Below, in pieces: positions 1-6,707 of a stretch of DNA of 17,546 nucleotides. Position numbers and translations under genes: made by a program. The first letter of the stretch is position 1. Each line of letters begins with the position of its first letter. Origin of the DNA: Rhodospirillaceae bacterium (GTDB lineage: Bacteria > Pseudomonadota > Alphaproteobacteria > UBA8366 > GCA-2717185); the NCBI GenBank assembly GCA_018660965.1, contig JABJJH010000112.1, positions 1 through 17,546 of the forward strand. Direction: 5' to 3'. The notes under the pieces were generated by a model. The model was not told where the DNA came from. It saw nothing but the letters and a program-made list of their open reading frames with translations, and searched no databases.

Positions 1-675
1 CTGATCCGGGAATCGGTCGCGCTCGGTCTGATAACGCCGTTTACCGACGCGGAACGCAGCGCCAGCCTGCAAGCGGCGCTGGATTGCGCAACGCCCGGCG
101 AAGACGTCTGGCTGTTCGGCTACGGATCATTGATGTGGAACCCCGCCTTTCATTTCTCCGAACGCCGGGCCAGTCGGTTGCACGGATATCACCGGCGCTA
201 TTGCATGTGGTCGGCGGGCGGACGCGGCACGCCGCGACAACCCGGATTAACGTTGGCGTTGGACCGGGGTGGTTCGTGCCATGGCATGGCGTTTCGAATC
301 GAGGCGGACAAGGCGTGGGAAGAACTGGAAGTTGTGTGGGCGCGTGAAATGGTAGGCGGTTCCTACCGCGCCCGCTGGGTGAAATTACAATCCGCCGACG
401 GTCCGATCCGCGCGCTGACCTTCGTCGTCAATCGCGACCACCCGCGTTACGCCGGGGACATTCCCCGTGACGTCGCGACGGCGTATCTGGCCACGGCGGC
501 GGGACCGCTGGGCAGTTGCGCGGAATATTTGACAAACACCGTGTCGCATCTCGACGAACTTGGTATCGTTGACAGTCAGATGCACGGGCTTCTCGACGGC
601 GTGCGGTCCTTCAAGGGCGCGCCGCCGCAAGGCTGCTGGGAGGAAGGCGCATGGCGGATAACGAAAAAATCGTAA
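1..675 (+). CDS. chaC: Glutathione-specific gamma-glutamylcyclotransferase ChaC (5' end outside window)
   Basis: ChaC enzymes cleave cytosolic glutathione to 5-oxoproline and Cys-Gly. Frame 1 is open from the first base and reads through the family signature VWLFGYGSLMWNPAF (about codons 37-51), then HRRYCMWSAGGRGTPRQPGL, LDRGGSCHGMAFRIE, the WAREM segment (whose Glu I take to be the likely catalytic acid by family resemblance), ALTFVVNRDHPRYAG and the C-terminal CAEYLTNTVSHLDELGI. The YGSL loop is the substrate-binding motif of the gamma-glutamylcyclotransferase fold. The residues before YGSL look like the usual ChaC N-terminal extension, so the true start lies upstream and the ATG at 130 is internal. 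The last 25 bases overlap msrB, suggesting translational coupling between glutathione turnover and methionine sulfoxide repair. Identification is firm; the start is unseen. Confidence 0.93.
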   Translation: MIRESVALGLITPFTDAERSASLQAALDCATPGEDVWLFGYGSLMWNPAFHFSERRASRLHGYHRRYCMWSAGGRGTPRQPGLTLALDRGGSCHGMAFRIEADKAWEELEVVWAREMVGGSYRARWVKLQSADGPIRALTFVVNRDHPRYAGDIPRDVATAYLATAAGPLGSCAEYLTNTVSHLDELGIVDSQMHGLLDGVRSFKGAPPQGCWEEGAWRITKKS

Positions 676-1067
676 AGACCGACGAGGAATGGCGCGAAAT
701 TCTAACGCCGGAACAATATTATGTTTGTCGGGAAAAAGGCACTGAGCGCGCCTTCACCGGCGTCTATGACGGATGCAAGGACAAGGGCGTCTACGCCTGC
801 GCCTGTTGTGGCGCGCCTTTGTTCTCCTCCGAGGCGAAATTCGATTCGGGCACCGGATGGCCCAGCTTTTTTGCGCCAATCGAACCCGGCGCCGTGGAAG
901 AAGACGAAGACAACAGCCTGTTCATGCGCCGCGTCGAGGCGATGTGCATGCGCTGTGATTCGCACCTTGGGCATGTCTTTCCGGACGGCCCCGCGCCAAC
1001 CGGCTTGCGATACTGCATGAATTCGGCGTCGCTGTCGCTTGTTCCTGAAGAAGAAGAATCGAAATAA
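651..1067 (+). CDS. msrB: Peptide-methionine (R)-S-oxide reductase MsrB
   Basis: MsrB reduces the R epimer of methionine sulfoxide in proteins, normally using thioredoxin. The 138-residue product has the full single-domain MsrB signature. Zinc-binding CxxC pairs are at about 50/53 (YACACCG) and 99/102 (CMRCDSHLGHVF), GTGWPSF is at 67-73 and the catalytic Cys is C122 in RYCMNSASL. Thr68 stands in GTGWPSF where two-Cys MsrBs such as the Neisseria PilB domain have the recycling Cys, so regeneration may use another cysteine or direct reduction. The ATG at 651 lies inside the 3' end of chaC, preceded by GGGAGGAAGG at a good spacing. No signal peptide is visible, so it is likely cytosolic. The C-terminus is unusually acidic (PEEEES). 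Confidence 0.95.
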   Translation: MADNEKIVKTDEEWREILTPEQYYVCREKGTERAFTGVYDGCKDKGVYACACCGAPLFSSEAKFDSGTGWPSFFAPIEPGAVEEDEDNSLFMRRVEAMCMRCDSHLGHVFPDGPAPTGLRYCMNSASLSLVPEEEESK

Positions 1068-1071
1068 CTCT

Positions 1072-2280
1072 ATGAGCACCATTGAAGCGCCAAGCCCGCT
1101 TGGCTGGCGGGACCGCGCGCCGCTTTACGTCATCGCCGGGTCGCACGGTTCCTTGCACTGGAGTCTGGCGATCTTCTATCTGCTGTTGCCGTTCATCAAG
1201 GACGAATACGGCATGAGCTACGCCGAAATCGGGATGCTCGCATCCATCGTCCATGTCTGCGCCTTCGCCATTAATATTCCGAGCGGCGCCCTCGTCGATG
1301 TCACCGGCAAGGGCAGCGCTTGCCAGCTTACAGCCTTGGTGTTTTGCGGCCTCGCGCTTATGGCCATGGGATGGGCGTCTGAATTTTGGATGCTCGCGTT
1401 GTTTATTGGCATTGTCGGCGCGATGAACACCCTGTGGCATCCCGCCGCGATATCCTTTCTGTCGTCATCCTATGCGGACCGACGCGGGTTGGCGCTATCC
1501 TTCCATACGGTCGGCGCGAGCATCGGCGACGCGGCGGCGCCGGTCGCAGCCGGGTTGATGATTTCACTGGCGGGTTGGCAGGGGGCCGCGATAACGGGCG
1601 GCGCCGTGCCGCTCGTGGCGGCGGGCCTGATGATCTTCGTGTTTGGCCGCGCCGGTCCCGCCAGCCTGAACGCCACGCGCAAAGGCGGCATGCGGTCTTA
1701 TCTTACCGGAATGCGCGGGCTAATGGGCAGGGCGGACACCTGGAAGGTTTGCTTCATGTCCGGCTTCCGGGGCACCGCCCAGGTCGGGCTGCGCACCTTT
1801 TTACCTTTGTACTTCGTCAGCAACTTCGCATCCGATCCGTTTTGGCTGGGTGTTCTGGTCATGGTGTCTCAAGCGACCGGCGCCGTCACAACGCCGTTCG
1901 CCGGCATTCTTTCCGACCGGATCGGTCGCCGACCGGTGCTGATGATCGGCTTTGCGGGCTCCGCCGTCATTATGTTCATCCTGCCCTGGATTGAATCGTT
2001 GCCGATCCTGATCGGGGTCATCGGTCTGGCGGGCGTGTTCGTCTTCGCCGTCCGGCCCGTCTTGCAAAGCTGGGCATTGGATATGACGCCACCGCAACTC
2101 GGCGGATCGATGGTGAGTCTGCTGTTCGGTATGCAGTCGTTGTTCGCGATGACGGTACCGATCCTGGGCGGGTTGATCGCCGACGCCTGGGGCCTCGACT
2201 ACGTGTTCCAGATTTTGTCCGGCGCTATCGTCATCGCAGCGATTATCGCCCTGACGATTTCCAACGACACCAAACAATAA
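1072..2280 (+). CDS. Major facilitator superfamily transporter (fosmidomycin-resistance-like)
   Basis: A hydrophobic protein of about 402 residues with roughly 12 predicted membrane segments, an inner-membrane MFS permease. The loop between helices 2 and 3 has a degenerate motif A (GALVDVTGKG), and its second-half counterpart AGILSDRIGRRPVL is clear. The opening GSHGSLHWSLAIFYLLLPFIKDEYGMSYAEIG resembles the fosmidomycin-resistance/sugar-efflux-like subgroup, so drug or small-metabolite efflux is likely, but the substrate cannot be read from sequence. A TTG at 1039 is in frame, but I chose the ATG at 1072. It follows the msrB stop by 4 bases and avoids a lysine-rich N-terminus overlapping msrB. 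The purine-rich stretch GAAGAAGAAG is the only ribosome-site candidate and is rather distant. It probably shares a transcript with chaC-msrB. Confidence 0.85.
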   Translation: MSTIEAPSPLGWRDRAPLYVIAGSHGSLHWSLAIFYLLLPFIKDEYGMSYAEIGMLASIVHVCAFAINIPSGALVDVTGKGSACQLTALVFCGLALMAMGWASEFWMLALFIGIVGAMNTLWHPAAISFLSSSYADRRGLALSFHTVGASIGDAAAPVAAGLMISLAGWQGAAITGGAVPLVAAGLMIFVFGRAGPASLNATRKGGMRSYLTGMRGLMGRADTWKVCFMSGFRGTAQVGLRTFLPLYFVSNFASDPFWLGVLVMVSQATGAVTTPFAGILSDRIGRRPVLMIGFAGSAVIMFILPWIESLPILIGVIGLAGVFVFAVRPVLQSWALDMTPPQLGGSMVSLLFGMQSLFAMTVPILGGLIADAWGLDYVFQILSGAIVIAAIIALTISNDTKQ

Positions 2281-2366
2281 CCAATCGCGCGGCTGGAATT
2301 TAGGAATCGTTCAGCCTACGATTATTGGCAGACGCCATAACGATCCAATCGAGGGAGGAACAGTCC

Positions 2367-3152
2367 ATGTCTTCAGCCGGTCTCAGTAAATACGGTCAGG
2401 TGCCCAGCGGTTACAGCCCCGAGGAATGGGAGGCGCGATGCGACCTCGCCGCCTGCTATCGCCTGGTTGAACTATATGGATGGAGCGACCTTTTCGGCAC
2501 GCATATTTCGCTTCGGGTGCCCGGAACCGACCATTTTCTGTTGAACCCCTATGGGATGCTTTTCGGCGAAATCACCGCGTCCTCGCTCATCAAGGTCGAT
2601 CAGGACGGCAACACCATTGGCGACAGCGACTACCCGATCAACCCGGCGGGATTCACCATCCATTCGGCGGTTCATATGTCATCGCATAAACTCAACGCGG
2701 TGCTGCACACGCATACCCGCGCGGGCAACGCGGTCGCCTGCATGAAGGAAGGTCTGCTGCCGTATCACCAAAAGGCGCTGACGATAATCCCTTTCGTCGC
2801 CTATCACGATTACGAATCGGTGGCGCTGGACCATTCCGAACGCGAACGCCTCGTGGAGCACCTTGGCGACGGTCGCATTCTGGTTCTCCGGAACCATGGG
2901 CTTTTGACCGTCGGCGAAACCATCGCAGAGGCGTTCTTCTTTATGTTCCGCATGGAAATGGCCTGCCAGTACCAGGTGGATATGCTTAGCTGTGGCCGCG
3001 AACTTCAACCGCCAACCCAGGAAGTTCAGGATTACACCATCGAAATGGGTAAGAAATTGTACGGCAAGGGGGGGACCGCGTCCAAGAACCAGCAATGGGG
3101 CGCGATGATCCGCAAACTGGAACGCGACGTCGGCACGGACTGGCGGGAATAG
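2367..3152 (+). CDS. Class II aldolase/adducin-domain protein (paralogue 1)
   Basis: A 261-residue adducin/class II aldolase-fold protein. Zinc ligands are recognisable as H114 and H116 in LHTHTRAGNA and H177 in LRNHGLL. The LNPYGMLFGEITASSLIKVD segment matches the substrate-loop region. The catalytic Glu of L-fuculose-phosphate aldolase (in SSEWRFH) is replaced by Gly95 (NPAGFTIH), so retro-aldol activity by the FucA mechanism is doubtful; decarboxylase, epimerase or unknown lyase chemistry is possible. The start at 2367 has an excellent ribosome site (GGGAGGAA, 8 nt upstream); an in-frame ATG at 2325 lacks one. It heads a cluster with a luciferase-like oxidoreductase (28-bp gap) and a TauD-type dioxygenase. 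A clear paralogue lies on the other strand at 9852-10640. Confidence 0.88.
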   Translation: MSSAGLSKYGQVPSGYSPEEWEARCDLAACYRLVELYGWSDLFGTHISLRVPGTDHFLLNPYGMLFGEITASSLIKVDQDGNTIGDSDYPINPAGFTIHSAVHMSSHKLNAVLHTHTRAGNAVACMKEGLLPYHQKALTIIPFVAYHDYESVALDHSERERLVEHLGDGRILVLRNHGLLTVGETIAEAFFFMFRMEMACQYQVDMLSCGRELQPPTQEVQDYTIEMGKKLYGKGGTASKNQQWGAMIRKLERDVGTDWRE

Positions 3153-3180
3153 ACCGGGCGCCCGAGCCAGGAAATAGACC

Positions 3181-4101
3181 ATGAAGCTGGCCATCGAATT
3201 TCCCGCCGTCTCCTACCGTGAAGGCCCCGCGATGGTGGCGCGCATGGCCAAGGGCATTGAGGATATCGGCTACGATCAGCTCGATATCTACGACCATGTC
3301 ATTATGGGCTACGACATCGAAGGCCGCGACAAGTCGTATTACTCGGCCAAGATGCCGGTTCTCGAAGCCGTGGCGACCCTGTCCTTCGCCGCCGCCGTCA
3401 CTGACCGAATAGGCCTTGGCACGGAAGTGCTGGTGCTGCCGCAACGCCAACCGGCCTTGGTGGCGAAGCAGTTCAGCACGCTCGACATGCTGTCCGGCGG
3501 TCGGGCGCGGCTTGGGATCGGCGTCGGGTGGCAGGCGTCGGAGTTCGAGGCGCTTGGGGAAGAATTCAAGGACCGCGGCGCGCGGACGGACGAAGCGATT
3601 GAGTTCATACGGACGTGTTGGCGCGAGGACCGAATCGATTTCGACGGCGAATATTACAACGCCGAAGCCATGGCGATGGAGCCAGGATCGCCCCAAGGCG
3701 CCGATCTGCCGATCTGGGTTGGCGGCAACACACCGCCCGCCTTTCGCCGCGTTGGGAAATACGGCGACGGCTGGCTTGCAAGCCGGGTCACGGATGCCGA
3801 TTTCGCGAAACGATCCATGGACGCCATTCGCGAAGCGGCCGTCGCCGCCGGGCGCGACCCGGATGCGATAGGCTGGCAAAGCATGATTGCGCCCCCGCCA
3901 CGACCGGGCGATGACAAGGGCAAAACGTTTTACGCCGAACCCGACCGGGTGGCGGCCCGCGCCGCCGACCTGAAAAAAATGGGATTCGACGCCGTGGCGC
4001 TGAATGCAACGGCGATCTTCCAGTCGGGCGCGCGCAGCGTCGAGGCGATCCTGGACGCCTTACAGGTTTTGCATGACAGGATTCGGACGGAGGTAGGGTA
4101 A
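3181..4101 (+). CDS. LLM-class (luciferase-like) flavin-dependent oxidoreductase
   Basis: A 306-residue TIM-barrel protein of the bacterial luciferase/F420 superfamily. Recognisable elements are DHV near residues 38-40, TDRIGLGTEVLVLPQRQPALVAKQ, the segment LSGGRARLGIGVGWQASEFEALG, and PIWVGGNTPPAFRRVGKYGDGWL. The family uses reduced FMN or coenzyme F420; sequence alone does not settle which (most alphaproteobacterial members are presumed FMN-dependent monooxygenases). The ATG at 3181 is preceded by CAGGAAATAGACC. It sits between an adducin-like lyase and an Fe(II)/2-oxoglutarate dioxygenase, with only 2 bases to the latter, so the three probably act on one compound or related compounds. Substrate unknown. 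Confidence 0.87.
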   Translation: MKLAIEFPAVSYREGPAMVARMAKGIEDIGYDQLDIYDHVIMGYDIEGRDKSYYSAKMPVLEAVATLSFAAAVTDRIGLGTEVLVLPQRQPALVAKQFSTLDMLSGGRARLGIGVGWQASEFEALGEEFKDRGARTDEAIEFIRTCWREDRIDFDGEYYNAEAMAMEPGSPQGADLPIWVGGNTPPAFRRVGKYGDGWLASRVTDADFAKRSMDAIREAAVAAGRDPDAIGWQSMIAPPPRPGDDKGKTFYAEPDRVAARAADLKKMGFDAVALNATAIFQSGARSVEAILDALQVLHDRIRTEVG

Positions 4102-4103
4102 CC

Positions 4104-4964
4104 ATGGAGGCTATACGGCTGGCGAATGCGCTCGGCGCCGAACTGCGCGGCGTCGATATTACGGGCGACCTTTCCGGGTCGGAGATTGAAGCTATCCGTA
4201 AGGTCTGGAACGAACATCATCTCATCGTGTTTCGCGGCGTCACGATGACCCCGCCCCAGCACATCGCCTTTTCAAAGCGGTTTGGCGCGCTCGACGATCA
4301 CGCATCGACCCCACATGAACGCCTTGATGGCTACCCGCAACTCCTGGAAGTCACCAACAAACCAAAGAACGGCCAACCATCGCAGAGTCGAAACACGGGC
4401 CGGAACTGGCATTCGGATTATTCCTACACCGGGCGTCCCGCCGCCGCTTCGATGCTGTATTGCACGGAAAAGCCGCCCGTTGGCGGCGACACCATGTTCT
4501 GCAATATGGCGCGCGCCTATGATGAACTGTCGGACAAGATGAAGGGCGTCGTTGACGATTTTCAGTCCGTCTATGACATCAACCTCGTTTCCGGCGTATC
4601 GAAACGAGACCCTGAGAAAATGGCCGTGTTGCGTGAACTCAACCCGCCCATCGCCCACCCTTGCGTCCGGACACATCCTGAAAGCGGCGTTAAAGCGCTC
4701 TACGTCAGCGAACGCACATCGCACTTCGACGGCATGAACCGGGCGGAAAGCGCGCCCATCATCGACTATCTGTGCCGCCATGCAACGCGTGCGGAAAATG
4801 TCTATCGCCACCAATGGCGGGTCGGCGACCTGGTATGCTGGGACAACCGATCGACGATGCATATCGCGCTGGGCGATTTCGACCCCGCGCAACCGCGCCA
4901 CATGTTGCGCACGACCTTGCAGGGCGAACCATCGGGGCATGTCGTCCCCCCGGCCGATTTGTAA
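4104..4964 (+). CDS. TauD/TfdA-family Fe(II)/2-oxoglutarate dioxygenase (copy 1)
   Basis: A 286-residue cytosolic dioxygenase of the TauD/TfdA family, which hydroxylates small substrates (taurine, chlorophenoxyacetates, and so on) with O2 and 2-oxoglutarate. The iron triad is visible as H103-x-D105 in NWHSDYSY and H253 in STMHIA; R269 in HMLRTTL matches the 2-oxoglutarate-binding Arg of TauD. Length is as expected for the family. The ribosome site GGAGGTAGGG lies inside the 3' end of the upstream LLM gene, 2 bases separate the genes, and coupling is likely. The substrate is not predictable; surrounding genes suggest catabolism of an organic acid or sulfonate-like compound (inference). A structured repeat begins 7 bases after the stop. 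Confidence 0.9.
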   Translation: MEAIRLANALGAELRGVDITGDLSGSEIEAIRKVWNEHHLIVFRGVTMTPPQHIAFSKRFGALDDHASTPHERLDGYPQLLEVTNKPKNGQPSQSRNTGRNWHSDYSYTGRPAAASMLYCTEKPPVGGDTMFCNMARAYDELSDKMKGVVDDFQSVYDINLVSGVSKRDPEKMAVLRELNPPIAHPCVRTHPESGVKALYVSERTSHFDGMNRAESAPIIDYLCRHATRAENVYRHQWRVGDLVCWDNRSTMHIALGDFDPAQPRHMLRTTLQGEPSGHVVPPADL

Positions 4965-4971
4965 TATTGCG

Positions 4972-5093
4972 CTAGTGGTGCAATCGAAACGGATGGTACC
5001 CATCCGTTTTGATCAGTTGCCCCACCAGATCAATAGGTTGGTGGGCTGATTCACGAAAGGCTTGGGTACCAAGCGTTTCGATCAGACCACTAG
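4972..5093. repeat. Structured palindromic repeat, element 1 (122 bp; reads on minus strand)
   Basis: The element is bounded by CTAGTGGT and ACCACTAG and contains three hairpins. Hairpin B is 4987-4996 paired with 5000-5009, 10 perfect pairs around a TAC loop. The central hairpin is 5021-5027 (CCCACCA) with 5039-5045 (TGGTGGG). Hairpin A is 5054-5065 with 5069-5080, with one mismatch and loop GTA. Together they would fold as a cloverleaf closed by the terminal repeats. Read on the minus strand it aligns with 14434-14566, sharing the terminus, CTGATCGA and the box TGAATCAGC-CACCAA-TATTGA (21 of 24 bases). There is no coding potential. It lies between convergent genes, so it may also end transcription from both sides. 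It resembles a REP/MITE-like non-autonomous repeat. Confidence 0.8.
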
Positions 5094-5129
5094 GGTCTAC
5101 CTGCGTTTATCGACCTACTTGCGTTTATC
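5094..5129. repeat. 18-bp imperfect tandem duplication at the 3' end of the DHA2 transporter
   Basis: Positions 5094-5111 and 5112-5129 match at 15 of 18 bases, sharing GCGTTTATC and CTAC. On the minus strand the unit encodes the transporter's last residues, DKRK-stop; the duplicate would read DKRR-stop in the same frame, after the first stop. The first unit begins exactly at the edge of the structured repeat (5093/5094). It could be a relic of the repeat's arrival or simple slippage. Confidence 0.65.
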
Positions 5130-6608
5130 CTTGTAATACATTCGTCCCATGATCCACGCCGGGATGACGCCAATCGCATAAGACCCGGCAAGCACCCAGA
5201 AACCGTCCTGGAACCCGAGCGCGTTGGCCTGGGCCTCGATAATCTGCCCAAGATAATGCAATCCCCCCGCGTGATGCATCGACTCCGGGACGCCGGCCTC
5301 GCGGTAGATCTCCTCGACCCCGCGCAACAGCTCCACGCTGGTCGCATTCGCCGTGCTTTGCGTCACGGTCAACGCGCTGGCGTGGAAATCGATGCGCCAA
5401 TCGACGAAAACGACCCATAGATTGGTGCCGAGAGACCCTACCAGTTGGCGGCAAAAATTAAGCGTTCCACCACCGGCGTTGAGCTTTTCCTTCGGCAGCG
5501 AATTCAGGGCCGTATTCATAATGAACGGCTGCACGAAGGCCGTCGCCCAACGGCCAATCAACCCATAGATCACAATCATCGTGAACGACGTATTAGCGTC
5601 GGCGTACGCGAACGGCACGACGCCCGCCGTTAAAAAGATGAACCCCGTGATGACCGCAAGGTGCGGTGGGATTTTATCCGACAGGCGCCCGCTGATCGGC
5701 ATGATGAACATCGCCAGCATCATCGACGGCATCAGTGCGAGACCGGCCTCGAATGGCGTCATGTTCTGCACGAGCTGGGCTGCGACCGGCACCGCGTAGA
5801 CCGACGCGAAATTCCCCACGGCCGAAAACGACGTGACGATCACCGCCATGACGAACATCTTGTGCTTGAACAGTGACAGGTCGAGCATCGAGGCGCCTTC
5901 CCGCCGTTGCGATTGAATGAAGGCGATGGACGCCGTGACGCCGCCAATAAATAACGTCACGATATGATTGGAGCCCCACCCTTCCCGCGCTCCGTTGGAA
6001 ACCGCCGTCATCAAACAATATAAGGCGATGCAAATCAGGATGTAGCCGATCCAGTCGAAGTTCGGCGGATTTTTGCTTCGCACGGACGGCAGGAACAGCG
6101 CGCCAAGCGGCAAGGCGATAATGACCAGGATAAGCGGTGCGAAAAAAATGTACCGCCAATCGAACAACTCAATCAAAAGCCCCCCAGCTGGCGGGCCAAC
6201 GGACGCGGCGCCGACAAGGCCCATCACATATAACCCCAGCGCGGAGCCCCGTTTTCCTTCCGGGTAGGCCTGAAACAGCGTCACCATGACCAAGGGTTGA
6301 ACCACGCCCGCCGCCGCGCCTTGCAGCACACGGCCCAACACGATCATGCCAAAATTGTCGGCGAACCCGGCGACGAGGCTGCCAACGAAAAAGAACAGCA
6401 AGGTTCCGATAAAGCCCCATCGTTGCCCCACGACCGCCACGACCCAGGCGTTGAGCAGTTGTCCCGTCGTCATGGAAATCATGAACGCCGTCGACAGGAG
6501 CTGCACTTCGCTTTGCCCGACGCCGTAGGCGCCCATGACGTCCGGAACGGCGACGTTCACAATCGTGCCGGAAACGACCATCGTAAACGCCGCCAGCATC
6601 CCCGTCAC
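5115..6608 (-). CDS. MFS transporter of the DHA2 (EmrB/QacA-like, 14-TM) family
   Basis: The product is at least 497 residues with about 14 hydrophobic helices, an inner-membrane proton-coupled drug exporter type. Evidence includes SGTIVNVAVPDVMGAYG in helix 1, VGQRWGFIGTLLFFFVGS (motif A region), VLGRVLQGAAAGVVQPL, the antiporter motif C region VGPPAGGLLIELFDWRYIFF and a second-half SGRLSDKIPPHLAVITG. The listed GTG start at 6608 is the first canonical one but has no good ribosome site. The frame stays homologous 17 codons further, with DELFKLYGPRYR typical of the family, back to an ATA at 6659. That ATA has GGAG 6 nt upstream; an in-frame TAA is directly before it. The true start is therefore uncertain (see findings). 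It lies downstream of a TauD-type dioxygenase and a redoxin gene and is probably cotranscribed. Confidence 0.82.
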   Translation of the reverse strand: MTGMLAAFTMVVSGTIVNVAVPDVMGAYGVGQSEVQLLSTAFMISMTTGQLLNAWVVAVVGQRWGFIGTLLFFFVGSLVAGFADNFGMIVLGRVLQGAAAGVVQPLVMVTLFQAYPEGKRGSALGLYVMGLVGAASVGPPAGGLLIELFDWRYIFFAPLILVIIALPLGALFLPSVRSKNPPNFDWIGYILICIALYCLMTAVSNGAREGWGSNHIVTLFIGGVTASIAFIQSQRREGASMLDLSLFKHKMFVMAVIVTSFSAVGNFASVYAVPVAAQLVQNMTPFEAGLALMPSMMLAMFIMPISGRLSDKIPPHLAVITGFIFLTAGVVPFAYADANTSFTMIVIYGLIGRWATAFVQPFIMNTALNSLPKEKLNAGGGTLNFCRQLVGSLGTNLWVVFVDWRIDFHASALTVTQSTANATSVELLRGVEEIYREAGVPESMHHAGGLHYLGQIIEAQANALGFQDGFWVLAGSYAIGVIPAWIMGRMYYKDKRK

Positions 6609-6659
6609 CGTGACGAACAGCCGGTATCTCGGCCCATAAAGTTTAAAGAGCTCGTCTAT

Positions 6660-6691
6660 TTAAATCTCCGCCGGGTTAAATCTCCGCCGGG
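6660..6691. repeat. Perfect 16-bp tandem duplication upstream of the DHA2 transporter
   Basis: TTAAATCTCCGCCGGG occurs twice head to tail (6660-6675 and 6676-6691). On the minus strand each unit carries GGCGGAGAT, so the transporter's likely ribosome-binding site is duplicated. It lies between the dioxygenase stop (6708-6710) and the transporter reading frame, next to an ATA codon where an ATG start is expected. Confidence 0.85.
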
Positions 6692-6707
6692 CGTTTCCAT
6701 GCGAACT

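Noticed and set aside
1039..1071. TTG at 1039 as start of the MFS transporter
   Set aside because: It overlaps msrB, adds a lysine/asparagine-rich leader not typical of the family, and the ATG at 1072 suffices.
2281..2330. Weak imperfect inverted repeat (CCAAT...ATTGG) downstream of the MFS gene
   Set aside because: The stem is interrupted and short and no U-tract follows, so neither a terminator nor a member of the structured repeat family can be supported.
2986..3879. Minus-strand open frame of 297 codons
   Set aside because: It is antisense to the LLM oxidoreductase, which has clear family motifs. The composition is atypical and no ribosome site supports it.
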